Shown in pieces: positions 44,526 through 53,613 of a stretch of 64,000 nucleotides of DNA. Numbering within the stretch: position 1 is the stretch's first letter; each line of letters begins with the position of its first letter. The notes below the pieces were generated by a model. That model saw only the letters and a list, made by a program, of their open reading frames with translations, was not told where the DNA came from and made no database searches. The DNA is from Candidatus Koribacter versatilis Ellin345 (GTDB taxonomy: Bacteria; Acidobacteriota; Terriglobia; Terriglobales; Acidobacteriaceae). The DNA is taken from the NCBI RefSeq assembly GCF_000014005.1, contig NC_008009.1, positions 3,596,001-3,660,000 on the forward strand. Direction: 5' to 3'. The position numbers and the translations under genes were made by a program.

Positions 44526-45445
44526 TCGCGCAGGTCCCTTCCCGTCAGTTGCAGAAACACTGACTCCAGATTCGGCCGTCGCAGCACCACGTCAATCACC
44601 TCAAGTCCACTCTTGCTCGCGCCATCCAGCAGCCCTGCAATCTCTGTCGGCTGCTCAATCGAGAAGTGTGCGATCTCTCCATCGAACGTCCCGCCGCGCG
44701 CTGCCGCAAATGCTGCGCTCTGCCCTTTCGCGTCCTTGATTCGCATCAGCACATCGCTGCGTCCGCCAAACGACTCATGCACGAGATCATCGCGCGTACC
44801 CGATGCGATCACCTTGCCGTGATCGATAATGGCGATCCGATCGCATAGTCGTTCGGCCTCTTCCATGTAGTGGGTCGTATAGATGATCGCCATGCCTTCC
44901 GCGCGCAACGCCTCGATCATTTCGAAGATGTGATTGCGCGACTGTGGATCCACTCCCACCGTCGGTTCGTCCATCAGCACCATTTTTGGACGATAGATCA
45001 ATCCGCACGCCATGTTCAGCCGACGCTTCATGCCACCCGAAAGCTCCTTCACAGGCGCGCCCGCTCTGTCTTCCAGCGTCGCCCACTTCAAACACCAGGT
45101 GATCGCATCGCGCAAAGCGTTCCCACTCAGCCCCTGGTAGCGTCCGAATGAATCGAGGTTCTCGCGACATGTCAGGAGCGGATAGAGCGCAATCTCCTGC
45201 GGCACCCACCCAATCGCTGCCCGCGCCTCACGCGACTCTGCCGCGGACCCGAATATCTGAACCGTGCCCGCATCCGGCTTCACGCGTCCAACAATGCTGC
45301 GGATTGTCGTGGACTTCCCCGCGCCGTTCGGGCCGAGCAGGCCAAGGCACTCCCGTTCGCGCACCTCGAGCGAGATTCCGTCCACTGCCGTGACCTGGCC
45401 AAATCTTTTAACCAGCCCGTCAATTCGAAGTGGTAGCGCACTCAT
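44522..45445 (-). CDS. ABC transporter ATP-binding protein
   Basis: The protein has 307 residues counted from MSALPLRIDGLVKRFGQ at 45445. Walker A is LLGPNGAGKSTT, the signature is ELSGGMKRRLNMA, Walker B is PKMVLMDEPTVGVDPQ and the switch histidine is in YTTHYMEEAERL. It energises the ABC-2 permease encoded immediately downstream and overlapping by 4 bp. It is of the DrrA/CcmA type. The C-terminal about 70 residues form the accessory domain usual in this branch. Confidence 0.94.
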   Translation of the reverse strand: MSALPLRIDGLVKRFGQVTAVDGISLEVRERECLGLLGPNGAGKSTTIRSIVGRVKPDAGTVQIFGSAAESREARAAIGWVPQEIALYPLLTCRENLDSFGRYQGLSGNALRDAITWCLKWATLEDRAGAPVKELSGGMKRRLNMACGLIYRPKMVLMDEPTVGVDPQSRNHIFEMIEALRAEGMAIIYTTHYMEEAERLCDRIAIIDHGKVIASGTRDDLVHESFGGRSDVLMRIKDAKGQSAAFAAARGGTFDGEIAHFSIEQPTEIAGLLDGASKSGLEVIDVVLRRPNLESVFLQLTGRDLRE

Positions 45446-45582
45446 AGTCACAGGATTGTACGTGCACATCCGACTCGTCGTTCCAGTTCGGCATCTACTT
45501 TCTTTGTAACCGTTGGGTAAATTTGCGGACGCGTAAGCGCCGCTGCTAAACTCACAAGTCCTTCAGACTGGACTCCACAAAC

Positions 45583-47298
45583 ATGATCGTCTTCCGCAAA
45601 CCGCTTTCGGGTGTTGATCGCCCGCAGATGGACGCCGACGTTGTGATCGTAGGCGGCGGCCCGGCCGGCATGGCCTGTGCCCTCCGTCTCTCGCAACTCA
45701 TCGACGCGCACAACCAGGCCAACCCGGAACTCCAGGTCAGCAAAGAAAATATCTACGTCCTTGAAAAAGCGCGTGAGGTCGGCCAACACTGCCTCAGTGG
45801 AGCCCTGCTCGATCCGCGTTCGATGAACGAACTCCTCCCCGGCTGGGAGAAAGAAGCTCCGATTGAGGCCCCGGTTTCGAAGGAATCGGTCTACTACCTG
45901 ACCAAGACCGGCAAGATCAAAGCGCCCATCACGCCGCCGCCCATGCGTGACCACGGCAACTACGTGATCTCGATCAACCGCTTCGTGAAATGGATGGGCG
46001 AAAAAGTCGAAGCCACCGGCATCACGCTCTTCACTGGCTTCGCCGGCAGCGAGCTGCTGATTGAAGACGGCAAAGTCACCGGCGTTCGCACCGACGACAA
46101 AGGCGTGGACAAGCGCGGCGAGCAAAAATCCAATTTCGACCCCGGCTACGATCTCAAAACCAAGGTCCTCATCCTCGCCGAAGGCCCGCGCGGCTCGCTA
46201 ACCAAGCAACTCGTCGGCCGCTTCAATCTCGAGGAGCACCGCAATCCGCAGACCTACGGCGTCGGGGTCAAAGAGTTATGGGAACTCCCAGCGGGTCGTG
46301 TCGCTGCCGGCGAAGTCATCTACACCCTGGGCTACCCACTCACCTTCCAGGAATACGGTGGCGCGTGGATCTACGGCGGCAAAGACAACGTCGTCTCGCT
46401 TGGTTTCGTCACCGGCCTCGATTACGAAGATCCGCGCATCGATCCACAGCACGTGCTGCAATCCTTCAAGGCGCATCCATTTATCGCCAAGCTGCTCGAA
46501 GGCGGCAAGATGATCCGCTACGGCGCGAAGTCATTGCCCTACGGCGGATGGTGGGCGCTCCCACCCCTCGCAGGTGACGGCTGGATGATCATCGGCGACT
46601 CTGCAGGCTTCCTCAACTCGCAGCGCTTGAAAGGCATTCACCTCGCCATCAAGAGCGGCATGCTTGCCGCCGAGAGCGCCTTCGACGCGATGCTGGCCAA
46701 CGAGTTCTCGAAGAAACAGCTTCAATCGTTCCCCGACAAAGTGAACGACAGCTGGATTCGCACTGAGCTCTGGCCCGTACGCAACTTCCACCAGGGCTTC
46801 GAACACGGCTTCGTCCAGGGAATGATGCACACCGCCCTACAGCAGGTCACCGGCGGTCACGGCATCATGAACAAATATCCCGCGCACGCCGGCCACACCA
46901 AGATGCATCCCGTGTGGGACATGCTTGGCTACGGCGATCGCCGTCAGCGACTCATCGGCCCCGCCAAGGGCGACGGCAAGCTCACGTTCGACAAACTCAC
47001 CGACCTCTATCACTCCGGCACCAAACACGAAGAAGACCAGCCCGCGCACTTGGTCATTCACGACACGAACATTTGCAGTACGCGTTGCGCGAAAGAATTC
47101 GGTAACCCCTGCACCAACTTCTGCCCCGCGAATGTGTACGAGATGGTTGACTCGCAAGACGTTCCTGGCGGGAAAGAGATCCACCTCAACCCGTCGAACT
47201 GCGTCCACTGCAAGACCTGCGACATCATGGACCCGTACGAGATCATCACCTGGGTTCCGCCTGAGGGCGGCGGCGGACCGAATTACGACGGGATGTGA
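45583..47298 (+). CDS. Electron transfer flavoprotein-ubiquinone oxidoreductase
   Basis: This 571-residue membrane-associated enzyme passes electrons from ETF to quinone. It has an FAD-binding GGGPAGMACALRLSQL near the N-terminus, KAREVGQHCLSGALLDPRS, GDSAGFLNSQRLKGIHLAIKSG, and a C-terminal 4Fe-4S ferredoxin-like segment with cysteines in NFCPANVYE and NCVHCKTCDIMDPYEI. The length matches bacterial and mitochondrial ETF-QO. It links fatty-acid or amino-acid oxidation to the respiratory chain. The ETF subunits are not in the window. A strong terminator follows. Confidence 0.95.
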   Translation: MIVFRKPLSGVDRPQMDADVVIVGGGPAGMACALRLSQLIDAHNQANPELQVSKENIYVLEKAREVGQHCLSGALLDPRSMNELLPGWEKEAPIEAPVSKESVYYLTKTGKIKAPITPPPMRDHGNYVISINRFVKWMGEKVEATGITLFTGFAGSELLIEDGKVTGVRTDDKGVDKRGEQKSNFDPGYDLKTKVLILAEGPRGSLTKQLVGRFNLEEHRNPQTYGVGVKELWELPAGRVAAGEVIYTLGYPLTFQEYGGAWIYGGKDNVVSLGFVTGLDYEDPRIDPQHVLQSFKAHPFIAKLLEGGKMIRYGAKSLPYGGWWALPPLAGDGWMIIGDSAGFLNSQRLKGIHLAIKSGMLAAESAFDAMLANEFSKKQLQSFPDKVNDSWIRTELWPVRNFHQGFEHGFVQGMMHTALQQVTGGHGIMNKYPAHAGHTKMHPVWDMLGYGDRRQRLIGPAKGDGKLTFDKLTDLYHSGTKHEEDQPAHLVIHDTNICSTRCAKEFGNPCTNFCPANVYEMVDSQDVPGGKEIHLNPSNCVHCKTCDIMDPYEIITWVPPEGGGGPNYDGM

Positions 47299-47319
47299 TT
47301 GATTCCAAGAAGCCTTCTG

Positions 47320-47345
47320 GCACGACGCGAAAGCGTCGTGCTTTT
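47320..47345 (+). terminator. Rho-independent terminator after ETF-QO
   Basis: A perfect 9-bp stem, GCACGACGC (47320-47328) and its complement (47333-47341), is closed by a GAAA tetraloop and followed by TTTTCTT. It lies between two convergent genes. Confidence 0.9.
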
Positions 47346-47347
47346 CT

Positions 47348-48712
47348 TCACTCTGCTCCCACTCCCTTCACCTCTCCGCCCTTGATCACCATCTCAATCG
47401 TCCGCGTATTCGAAATCTCCTTCAACGGATTCTCCCGCAGCACCACCAAATCCGCCGTCTTCCCAGCTTCAACCGACCCGCTCTCCCGGTCTTTCCGCAT
47501 GAATTCCGCCGCATCCAGCGTCGCCGCGCGCAGCGCCTCTGTCGGCGTCATCCCCATCTTTACCAGCAATTCCAACTCCCGATGCAGCGACGGCCCCGGA
47601 AAATCCATCACATCCAGTGAGTCGCTCCCCGCCAGCATCCTCACTCCCTGCTTATGCAGAAACGCCGCGATTCGCTGATCCCCCTTCCACTCCCTCTGCA
47701 GTAATTCCATGTGGGCATCTGAATTCTCCCCACGAAGCTTCTCCGCCGACCAATCCTCTTGCAATTTCTTCGGCAGCAGCTTGAGATATGCATCGTTCCT
47801 CGACAGCGTCGTCACATTCGCTCCGATCTCTTCTGCCACGAGCGTCGGCACCAGCCACGTTCCGTGCTGCACCATCGCTTCTGCGACAGCGGCGCAGTTC
47901 TTCTCATCGAAGTCATCCTCCGCCGCATTCACCGCGCGGTCGTACGCATCGGACTCCTTCGAATCGAACGATGCAATGAGCTTCTCCCGGTTCTCCTTCG
48001 GATGCCCCGAGCAATCCAGTGCCAGCACGCTCCAATTGATGTGCTCAATGCTCCGCTGTCCCGCCGCCGTCGCCTCCTGCACCGTCACCCCGTACGGCAG
48101 GTGTCCCACGAAATCAATCCCCTGCCTTTTGGCTTCTTCGCTAAGCGGAAAGTAGGCCGCGCGCGGGATATGCAGGATCTTGATGAAGTCCGCTCCCTGC
48201 GCCTTCAACTCGTCCACGGCTTTCACCGCATCGTCGGCCGACCGCACCGTGCGTTGTTCCGGCGCGGTCGACTTCTGCGTCGAGAGCATCGGCCCGCCGA
48301 AATACAAATTCGGCCCGCGCTGTTTCCCTTCCGAGATCTCGCCGCGCCACTTTTTCATCACCTCGATATCGCTTCCCATGTCGCGAACCGAGGTAATTCC
48401 GTAGTTCAGCAACTCGTTGAGAAGAACACTGCTCCACTTCCCGTCGGCACTTACTCCCGCGAGGTGCACATGCATGTCCCAGAGTCCGGGCATGACATAC
48501 CCACCCGTGTGCAACACGACGACACTTTTATCCAGTTTCCCCGCCGCACCCACGCTGCGAATGCGTTCCCCCTCGATCACGACATCCCGATGCTCGATAA
48601 TTTTCCCCGCACGCACATCCACCACGTTCACGTCGTGCAGAACGGTCGATTTCTGCGCCCAACCGCTCACCGGAATTACAAGAAAAGCAAAAAGCAACAG
48701 TCGTCTCAGCAT
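47348..48712 (-). CDS. Exported imidazolonepropionase-like amidohydrolase
   Basis: The protein has 454 residues from MLRRLLLFAFLVIPVSGWAQ, a signal peptide; the open extension to 48820 is discarded. The metal-dependent amidohydrolase pattern comprises VIEGERIRSVG, the HxH motif in VMPGLWDMHVHLAG, HLPYGVTVQEATAAGQRSIEH and the aspartate in RMLAGSDSLDVMDFPG. Members hydrolyse cyclic amides, dipeptides or xenobiotics and are abundant as secreted forms in Acidobacteria. The substrate is unknown. Confidence 0.83.
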   Translation of the reverse strand: MLRRLLLFAFLVIPVSGWAQKSTVLHDVNVVDVRAGKIIEHRDVVIEGERIRSVGAAGKLDKSVVVLHTGGYVMPGLWDMHVHLAGVSADGKWSSVLLNELLNYGITSVRDMGSDIEVMKKWRGEISEGKQRGPNLYFGGPMLSTQKSTAPEQRTVRSADDAVKAVDELKAQGADFIKILHIPRAAYFPLSEEAKRQGIDFVGHLPYGVTVQEATAAGQRSIEHINWSVLALDCSGHPKENREKLIASFDSKESDAYDRAVNAAEDDFDEKNCAAVAEAMVQHGTWLVPTLVAEEIGANVTTLSRNDAYLKLLPKKLQEDWSAEKLRGENSDAHMELLQREWKGDQRIAAFLHKQGVRMLAGSDSLDVMDFPGPSLHRELELLVKMGMTPTEALRAATLDAAEFMRKDRESGSVEAGKTADLVVLRENPLKEISNTRTIEMVIKGGEVKGVGAE

Positions 48713-49161
48713 CGCCGCCGAGTCTAACCCACGTCTTTCCAATTCAAAGCAGCGATACTCGAACCGCGCAAAATCAGGGACGACCCCACGCGAAAGTAAG
48801 TTATTCACCTCAGTAACCAAAATTCGATTACCCGCTTGTTACCGGCGTTATATTTACTTTTGCAGGGTCTGGCTGCATTATCTTCCCCGTAAGTTCGGCA
48901 GTTCTGGGGGAGGGCTGCCGTCGGCGCCCTGTGGCGAAAGCCCGGGGCGTTTGATTTTTTGGGCGAGACTTCTCGAACTTGCTGCCCGACAAGTTCAAGC
49001 CCCATTCCGGACCCAATTTCGTGGCACTTCCTCACCTGAGTCCAAACTGAGGATTCCGCCATCTAACTCAAGTGATAGGATGAAATTTCGGCCTAAGGGT
49101 GCAATCCGGGCCGTATGTAGTCCACCCGGAATCCTGGGTTCTATCTCAGCCTGGAGGCGCA
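48713..49161. other. 449-bp non-coding divergent region before thioredoxin
   Basis: No credible gene is present. It separates the divergent amidohydrolase and thioredoxin genes and must contain both promoters. The right part holds several strong hairpins described separately at 48880-48999. Confidence 0.6.
48880..48999 (+). promoter_or_regulatory. Candidate structured leader / attenuator upstream of thioredoxin
   Basis: Read on the plus strand, hairpin A (48912-48929, seven pairs with one bulged T) and hairpin B overlap at 48925-48929. Hairpin B has outer stem CGCCC 48925-48929 with GGGCG 48945-48949, inner GGC-GAAA-GCC at 48933-48942. Only one can form. Hairpin B is followed by TTTGATTTTTT, as in an intrinsic terminator, so A would be an antiterminator. 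A further 9/10-bp hairpin lies at 48972-48999. The architecture is seen directly; regulation of trxA is inferred, and I recognise no known riboswitch class. Confidence 0.4.
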
Positions 49162-49491
49162 ATGGCAACTGACACGATCGTAGAAGTAACAGATTCGAAT
49201 TTTGACCAATTAGTTCTGAAATCCGATAAACCCGTCCTCATTGATTTCTGGGCAGCATGGTGCGGTCCCTGTAAGGCACTCGCCCCGATCGTGGACGAAG
49301 TGGCGCAGTCGTATAACGGCAAAGTAACGGTCGGCAAAATGGACGTCGACAAGAACGCCGCGACCCCGTCCCGCTACGGCATCCGTGGCATCCCCACCCT
49401 TCTGCTCTTCAAGGGCGGCCAGGTGCAGGAACAAATCGTCGGCTACGTGGCCCGCGAGCGCATCGAGCAGGCGATCAACAAAGCCCTCTAA
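49162..49491 (+). CDS. trxA: Thioredoxin
   Basis: The 109-residue thioredoxin has the redox motif in DFWAAWCGPCKALAPI and the cis-proline loop GIRGIPTLLLFKGG. It reduces protein disulfides in the cytoplasm. The start at 49162 (MATDTIVEVTDSNFDQ) has GGAGG just upstream and matches the family N-terminus; an in-frame start at 49099 is too long. A long, structured 5' region precedes it and a strong terminator follows. Confidence 0.96.
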   Translation: MATDTIVEVTDSNFDQLVLKSDKPVLIDFWAAWCGPCKALAPIVDEVAQSYNGKVTVGKMDVDKNAATPSRYGIRGIPTLLLFKGGQVQEQIVGYVARERIEQAINKAL

Positions 49492-49511
49492 AGCGCACCT
49501 ATAAAAAGTTC

Positions 49512-49545
49512 AAGCCCAGCCGCAAAGGCTGGGCTTCCTATTTTC
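49512..49545 (+). terminator. Rho-independent terminator after thioredoxin
   Basis: A perfect 10-bp stem, AAGCCCAGCC (49512-49521) with its complement at 49527-49536, has loop GCAAA and a T-rich tail (CCTATTTTCTT). It begins 20 bp past the stop. Confidence 0.92.
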
Positions 49546-49548
49546 TTC

Positions 49549-49597
49549 TGTCATCCTGAGCGGAGTCGCGCAGAGCGCGACGTAGTCGAAGGACCCC
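49549..49597. repeat. Dispersed intergenic repeat, copy 3
   Basis: This copy begins TGTCATCCTGAGCGGAG, has an inverted GC-rich centre (TCGCGCAGAGCGCGA) and ends GTCGAAGGACCCCT. It is closest to the copy at 7122. It lies between the thioredoxin terminator and the end of the phosphatase gene. Confidence 0.75.
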
Positions 49598-49620
49598 TAT
49601 CTCCGCACCGATGCCTCGCC

Positions 49621-51423
49621 CTACCGATGCCTCGGCAGCACTGGCTCCTTCACCAGCTGTTTCTCTCCCGCCGCGTTCGCCTGATCAAACTTTCCATCGG
49701 TCGTGACCTTCATCACCATCAACACCTTGTCGTCAATGTTCTTCCCGCCGACGGAGAATGCTGTCACTTCTTCCAGCACCGCTTCTACAATCTCTTTCGC
49801 GTGCTTCGACCGATGCCGCGCCACTGCCTCCGCGAGCCGCTCGGTCCCATACTCTTCGTCTTCAGTATTGCTCGCTTCCTCAATGCCGTCGGTGCAGCAC
49901 ACCAGGATGTCCCCCGGCTCCAACTTCGCCGAGCCTCGGTTGTACTCCGCATCCGGGAACAATCCGATCACCGTCCCGCCATCTTCAAGCGTCTTGAACT
50001 CGCCCGTCGCGCCCTTCACAAGGATCGGCGGCACGTGCCCTGCGTTGATGTAATGCAACCCACCGCGACGAATATCCACCAGCCCCAGGAAGATGCTGAG
50101 GAACTTCTCCGACTTGGTGTCGTTGAAGATCATTTCGTTCAGCGAGATCGTCAGCACCTCGAGCGAGTGCAGGTGCATCACCAGCGCGCGCAGCGTCGCT
50201 TGCAAGTTCGACATCACCAACGCCGAACTAACGCCCTTGCCTTCGACGTCAGCAACAACGATCAACAGCGTTTGCGGACCCAGGTTTAGAAAGTCGTAGT
50301 AATCGCCGCCGACCTCGTAACACATGTGGTTGATCACGGCGATGTCGTATCCCGGCACCACCGGCGGCGCTTCCGGCAACAGGCTGCGCTGAATGTTTCT
50401 CGCCACCGCCAGGTCGCGTTCCATGCGCTGCTTCTCGAGTGCCTCGCGGTGCAGCCGTGCATTCTCCAGGGCCATAGCCATGTGGCCGGTCAGCTTGGTA
50501 AGGAACTCCTGGTCTTCGGGGGTGAACCGTCCGTGCGTGGATTGGTTCAGCAACTGCAGCACGCCGACGATCTCATTATTGTGGTGACGAATCGGCAGGC
50601 ACAGCAGCGACTTCGTCGTGTACCCAGTCTTCTGGTCGAAGCTGCGATCGAAGAACGGCAGCGTGTACGCATCGGCCACGTTGATCACTTCGCCGGTCTC
50701 CGCCACACGGCCTGCCACGCCACGCCCGAATGGCACGCGCAGTTCCTGGTGCTCCAGTCCCGACGCCACAATCGACCACAACTCCTTGTGTGCCTTATCT
50801 ACAAGGAACACGCTTCCCCGGTCGGCCTTCACCTCGGTGCGCGCGATCTTCATGATCAACTCGAGCAGCTCTGCAAGATCGAGCGTCGAGTTCAGCAGTC
50901 GCGTCGCTTCGAACAGCAACGACAGCTGCGTAATCGTCTTCTGGCTATCTTCGGACGCGAACATCTGGTGCAGCGCGATTGCGCTCGCATCGGCGAAGGT
51001 CTGCCACCAGCCCCTCTGTTCATCGCTTGGCGGATTTTGCGCCGCGTTCACCACTACGCCAAGGCACTGATTGCAATTCACCAGCGGATGCACCGAGACA
51101 TACGCCAGCGTGCTCGTCGGCTCCTGGGCGGAAATCTGTTTGCGCTCCGTGAACGCCTGGCCAATCGGGTTCCCTTCCACCGACATCCGCAGCATGTTGT
51201 GCTCGGCCGCCGCTCCCGCCGCGCTCGCGAGGTTCAGGTTGTCGCTACCGTCATGCAGCCAAAGCTCGGAGCGTGCAGCCCCAAAGTTCGCCACCATCAG
51301 CGTGCTGATCTGCGAAATGAGGTCGTTCTGCGAACGCGGCGCAGTAATGTGAGTAATCGCGGTTGCGAATGCCTGGAGGAGGTCGTCCTGCTGTCCGCTG
51401 GGCACGGTGCCAGTAGCCGTCAC
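49621..51423 (-). CDS. GAF-domain SpoIIE-type (PP2C) serine phosphatase
   Basis: The product is about 600 residues. A GTG at 51423 has AAGG 7 nt upstream and is preferred to the longer frame to 51459. Two GAF-like domains (about 30-165 and 185-330, the second with KADRGSVFLVDKAHKELWSI) are followed by a SpoIIE/RsbU phosphatase domain with GGDYYDFLNLG, VVADVEGKGVSSALVMSNLQ and DILVCCTDGIEEASN. Such proteins dephosphorylate anti-sigma-factor antagonists in partner-switching stress pathways after sensing a signal through GAF. The partner proteins are not in the window. Confidence 0.88.
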   Translation of the reverse strand: MTATGTVPSGQQDDLLQAFATAITHITAPRSQNDLISQISTLMVANFGAARSELWLHDGSDNLNLASAAGAAAEHNMLRMSVEGNPIGQAFTERKQISAQEPTSTLAYVSVHPLVNCNQCLGVVVNAAQNPPSDEQRGWWQTFADASAIALHQMFASEDSQKTITQLSLLFEATRLLNSTLDLAELLELIMKIARTEVKADRGSVFLVDKAHKELWSIVASGLEHQELRVPFGRGVAGRVAETGEVINVADAYTLPFFDRSFDQKTGYTTKSLLCLPIRHHNNEIVGVLQLLNQSTHGRFTPEDQEFLTKLTGHMAMALENARLHREALEKQRMERDLAVARNIQRSLLPEAPPVVPGYDIAVINHMCYEVGGDYYDFLNLGPQTLLIVVADVEGKGVSSALVMSNLQATLRALVMHLHSLEVLTISLNEMIFNDTKSEKFLSIFLGLVDIRRGGLHYINAGHVPPILVKGATGEFKTLEDGGTVIGLFPDAEYNRGSAKLEPGDILVCCTDGIEEASNTEDEEYGTERLAEAVARHRSKHAKEIVEAVLEEVTAFSVGGKNIDDKVLMVMKVTTDGKFDQANAAGEKQLVKEPVLPRHR

Positions 51424-51572
51424 GAAGAAACCTTTCGGGGACCGGGGGCGCGCGGCCAAGTGCGCTCACCGCTCCCGGAGCGAGTGCCGATAACTATATT
51501 GCGCGTACCGTGCGAAGTAAATAGAGGGAATGCGCCAAAGCCGCGTCTCTGGCTCGTTATAATGGCAGTTTC

Positions 51573-52814
51573 ATGCCAAATTTCGCACCTGTAGAAGAAC
51601 AACTCGCCTACCTGAAGAAGGGCTCTGCCGAAATCATCCGCGAGAGCGACCTCCGCGAACGCCTCGAAAAGTCGCGCCAAAGCGGCAAACCGCTGCGCGT
51701 GAAAGCCGGCTTCGACCCCACGGCCCCCGATCTCCACCTCGGCCATACCGTGCTGATGCGCAAGCTAAAGCACTTTCAGGACCTCGGCCACACCGTCATT
51801 TTCCTGATCGGCGACTTCACTAGCCTTATCGGAGACCCCACCGGCCGCATCGCGACCCGTCCGCCGCTCACCCGCGAGCAGATCGACCAGAACGCCGAAA
51901 CCTACAAAGCCCAGGTCTTCAAGATTCTCGACGGCGCCAAGACCGAAGTCCGCTTCAACAGCGAATGGCTCGGCAAACTCGACTACGAAAAGCTCATCCG
52001 CCTCACCGCGAAGTTCACCGTCTCGCAGATGCTCGAGCGCGACGACTTCCATAAGCGCTACACAGACGAGAAGCCCATCGCCATGCACGAGTTCCTCTAC
52101 CCCGTGGCGCAGGCCTACGACTCCGTTTGCCTCGAAGCCGACGTCGAACTCGGCGGCACCGACCAGAAATTCAACCTGCTCATGGGCCGCGAACTGCAGC
52201 GCCACTACAACCAGCCCAGCCAGATCGTCCTCACCATGCCGCTGCTCGAAGGCACCGACGGCGTGCAGAAGATGTCGAAGAGCTACGGCAACTACATCGG
52301 CATCACTGAAGCCCCGGAAGAAATGTTCGGCAAGGTCATGTCCATCAGCGACGCGTTGATGTGGCGCTACTACGAACTCCTCACCGATGTGAAGACCGAA
52401 GAGATCGAAGCGCTCAAAGCGAAAGTCGCAGCTGGCGAAGCCCACCCCATGAAGGTGAAGCAGGACCTCGGCAAAATCATCATTAGAGACTTCCACAACG
52501 CCGAAGCCGCCGAACACGCGGCAGAAAACTGGTCGAAGCAATTTCAGAAAAAAGAAGTGCCGGACGAGTTGGAAGAAGTCGCGCTCACCGCAGCCGACAT
52601 CGGTCTCGACGGCGGCACCAGTGTCCGCCTCGACCGCGTTCTGGCAAAAGCAGGCCTGGCCGATTCCATGACGGACGCCGGCCGCAAAATCAAAGTCGGC
52701 GCTGTGAGAATAGACAGCGAAGTTGCCTCCGCCCCGCACCTGACCATCGCCGGCCTCCCTGCAAGTTGGGTAATTCGCGTAGGAAAACGCATGAAGCGCG
52801 TAACCGTGAGCTAG
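51573..52814 (+). CDS. tyrS: Tyrosyl-tRNA synthetase
   Basis: This 413-residue class I synthetase has the HIGH-type motif in [20 protein letters not shown], the tyrosine pocket region [13 protein letters not shown], the KMSKS motif in [13 protein letters not shown] and a C-terminal S4 RNA-binding domain (about 345-413, [16 protein letters not shown]). It charges tRNA-Tyr. The ATG at 51573 gives a complete N-terminus. The gene is 17 bp before a small secreted protein gene on the same strand. Confidence 0.96.
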   Translation: MPNFAPVEEQLAYLKKGSAEIIRESDLRERLEKSRQSGKPLRVKAGFDPTAPDLHLGHTVLMRKLKHFQDLGHTVIFLIGDFTSLIGDPTGRIATRPPLTREQIDQNAETYKAQVFKILDGAKTEVRFNSEWLGKLDYEKLIRLTAKFTVSQMLERDDFHKRYTDEKPIAMHEFLYPVAQAYDSVCLEADVELGGTDQKFNLLMGRELQRHYNQPSQIVLTMPLLEGTDGVQKMSKSYGNYIGITEAPEEMFGKVMSISDALMWRYYELLTDVKTEEIEALKAKVAAGEAHPMKVKQDLGKIIIRDFHNAEAAEHAAENWSKQFQKKEVPDELEEVALTAADIGLDGGTSVRLDRVLAKAGLADSMTDAGRKIKVGAVRIDSEVASAPHLTIAGLPASWVIRVGKRMKRVTVS

Positions 52815-52831
52815 CAGACCAGGACTCGAGA

Positions 52832-53533
52832 ATGACAAAGGGCGCGTTCATTTCATTCTTCGTCGCCGCGTCGATGATCCCGGCCACCCTCTTTTCGCAG
52901 TCACCCTCGAGCGAATACCAGGGCTCGCCGTATCACGACAGCCGCTATCAAGCGGGCGCCCAGAAGATTCCGGGAAAGGTGTTCTGTGCATACTATGACC
53001 TGGGCGGGGAGGGCGTCGCCTATCACGACACCGACCCACAGAACCACGGCAGCGGAGAACTGAATCCAGCCGATGGCTCCTACCTCAATGAATTTCGTAT
53101 CCACGAGGGCGTGGATATCTCCTACACGAAATTCAATCGCAAGCCGAACCTGATCGACGACAATCCCTTCAACAAAGTCGTTCCGCCCGCGGACCTGCCT
53201 TACGTTGGCTGGACGGAGCCCAGCGAATGGTTCAACGTCACGGTTGAAGTCGCGCAGACCGGAACCTACGCGGCCGATTTCCTTTACACCTCGAACCGCG
53301 GCGGAACGATTTCGATCGACGTGAACGGAAAAGACGCGACCGGCCCGCTCGATATCACGACAACCAACGATCCCGCTGACCCGCTACCCTGGCGTCAGTG
53401 GCATCACTGGAATGTTGCTGGAGATCTGTTCAAGGTCACCTTGAGTAAAGGAAAGAACATTCTCACCGTGCACGTCCTGACGAACGGAAGTATGAATCTG
53501 GCGTACTTCGATTTCAAGCCAGTGAAGAAATAG
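52832..53533 (+). CDS. Secreted carbohydrate-binding-module-like protein
   Basis: The 233-residue protein has a signal peptide (TKGAFISFFVAASMIPATLFSQ) and a jelly-roll-like domain from about 35: GKVFCAYYDLGGEGVAYHD, VGWTEPSEWFNVTVEVAQTG, GGTISIDVNGKDATGPLDI and ILTVHVLTNGSMNLAYFDF. The pattern EWFNVTVEVAQTGTY is that of CBM6/35-type modules usually attached to glycoside hydrolases; here the module stands alone. AGGA lies 7-8 nt before the ATG. It probably binds a polysaccharide outside the cell. Confidence 0.75.
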   Translation: MTKGAFISFFVAASMIPATLFSQSPSSEYQGSPYHDSRYQAGAQKIPGKVFCAYYDLGGEGVAYHDTDPQNHGSGELNPADGSYLNEFRIHEGVDISYTKFNRKPNLIDDNPFNKVVPPADLPYVGWTEPSEWFNVTVEVAQTGTYAADFLYTSNRGGTISIDVNGKDATGPLDITTTNDPADPLPWRQWHHWNVAGDLFKVTLSKGKNILTVHVLTNGSMNLAYFDFKPVKK

Positions 53534-53613
53534 CGCCAGACTGCACATTTCTGCTCACGCTTCCACGGAACTTCCGGTCTAAACTCATCGTCGCAGTACG
53601 CGAAAGGACTCGC

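Noticed and set aside
40401-45445. One operon of ABC exporter plus two-component system
   Set aside because: The pairs are each internally coupled, but a 154-bp gap with its own hairpin (near 43203) separates them; a functional link is not supported.
48805-49062. 85-codon minus-strand frame in the gap before thioredoxin
   Set aside because: No ribosome site or family pattern; it lies across the hairpin cluster.
50326-51594. 422-codon frame opposite the SpoIIE phosphatase
   Set aside because: Antisense to a clear two-GAF phosphatase gene and Arg/His-rich.
51765-52838. 357-codon frame opposite tyrS
   Set aside because: Antisense shadow of an unmistakable synthetase gene.
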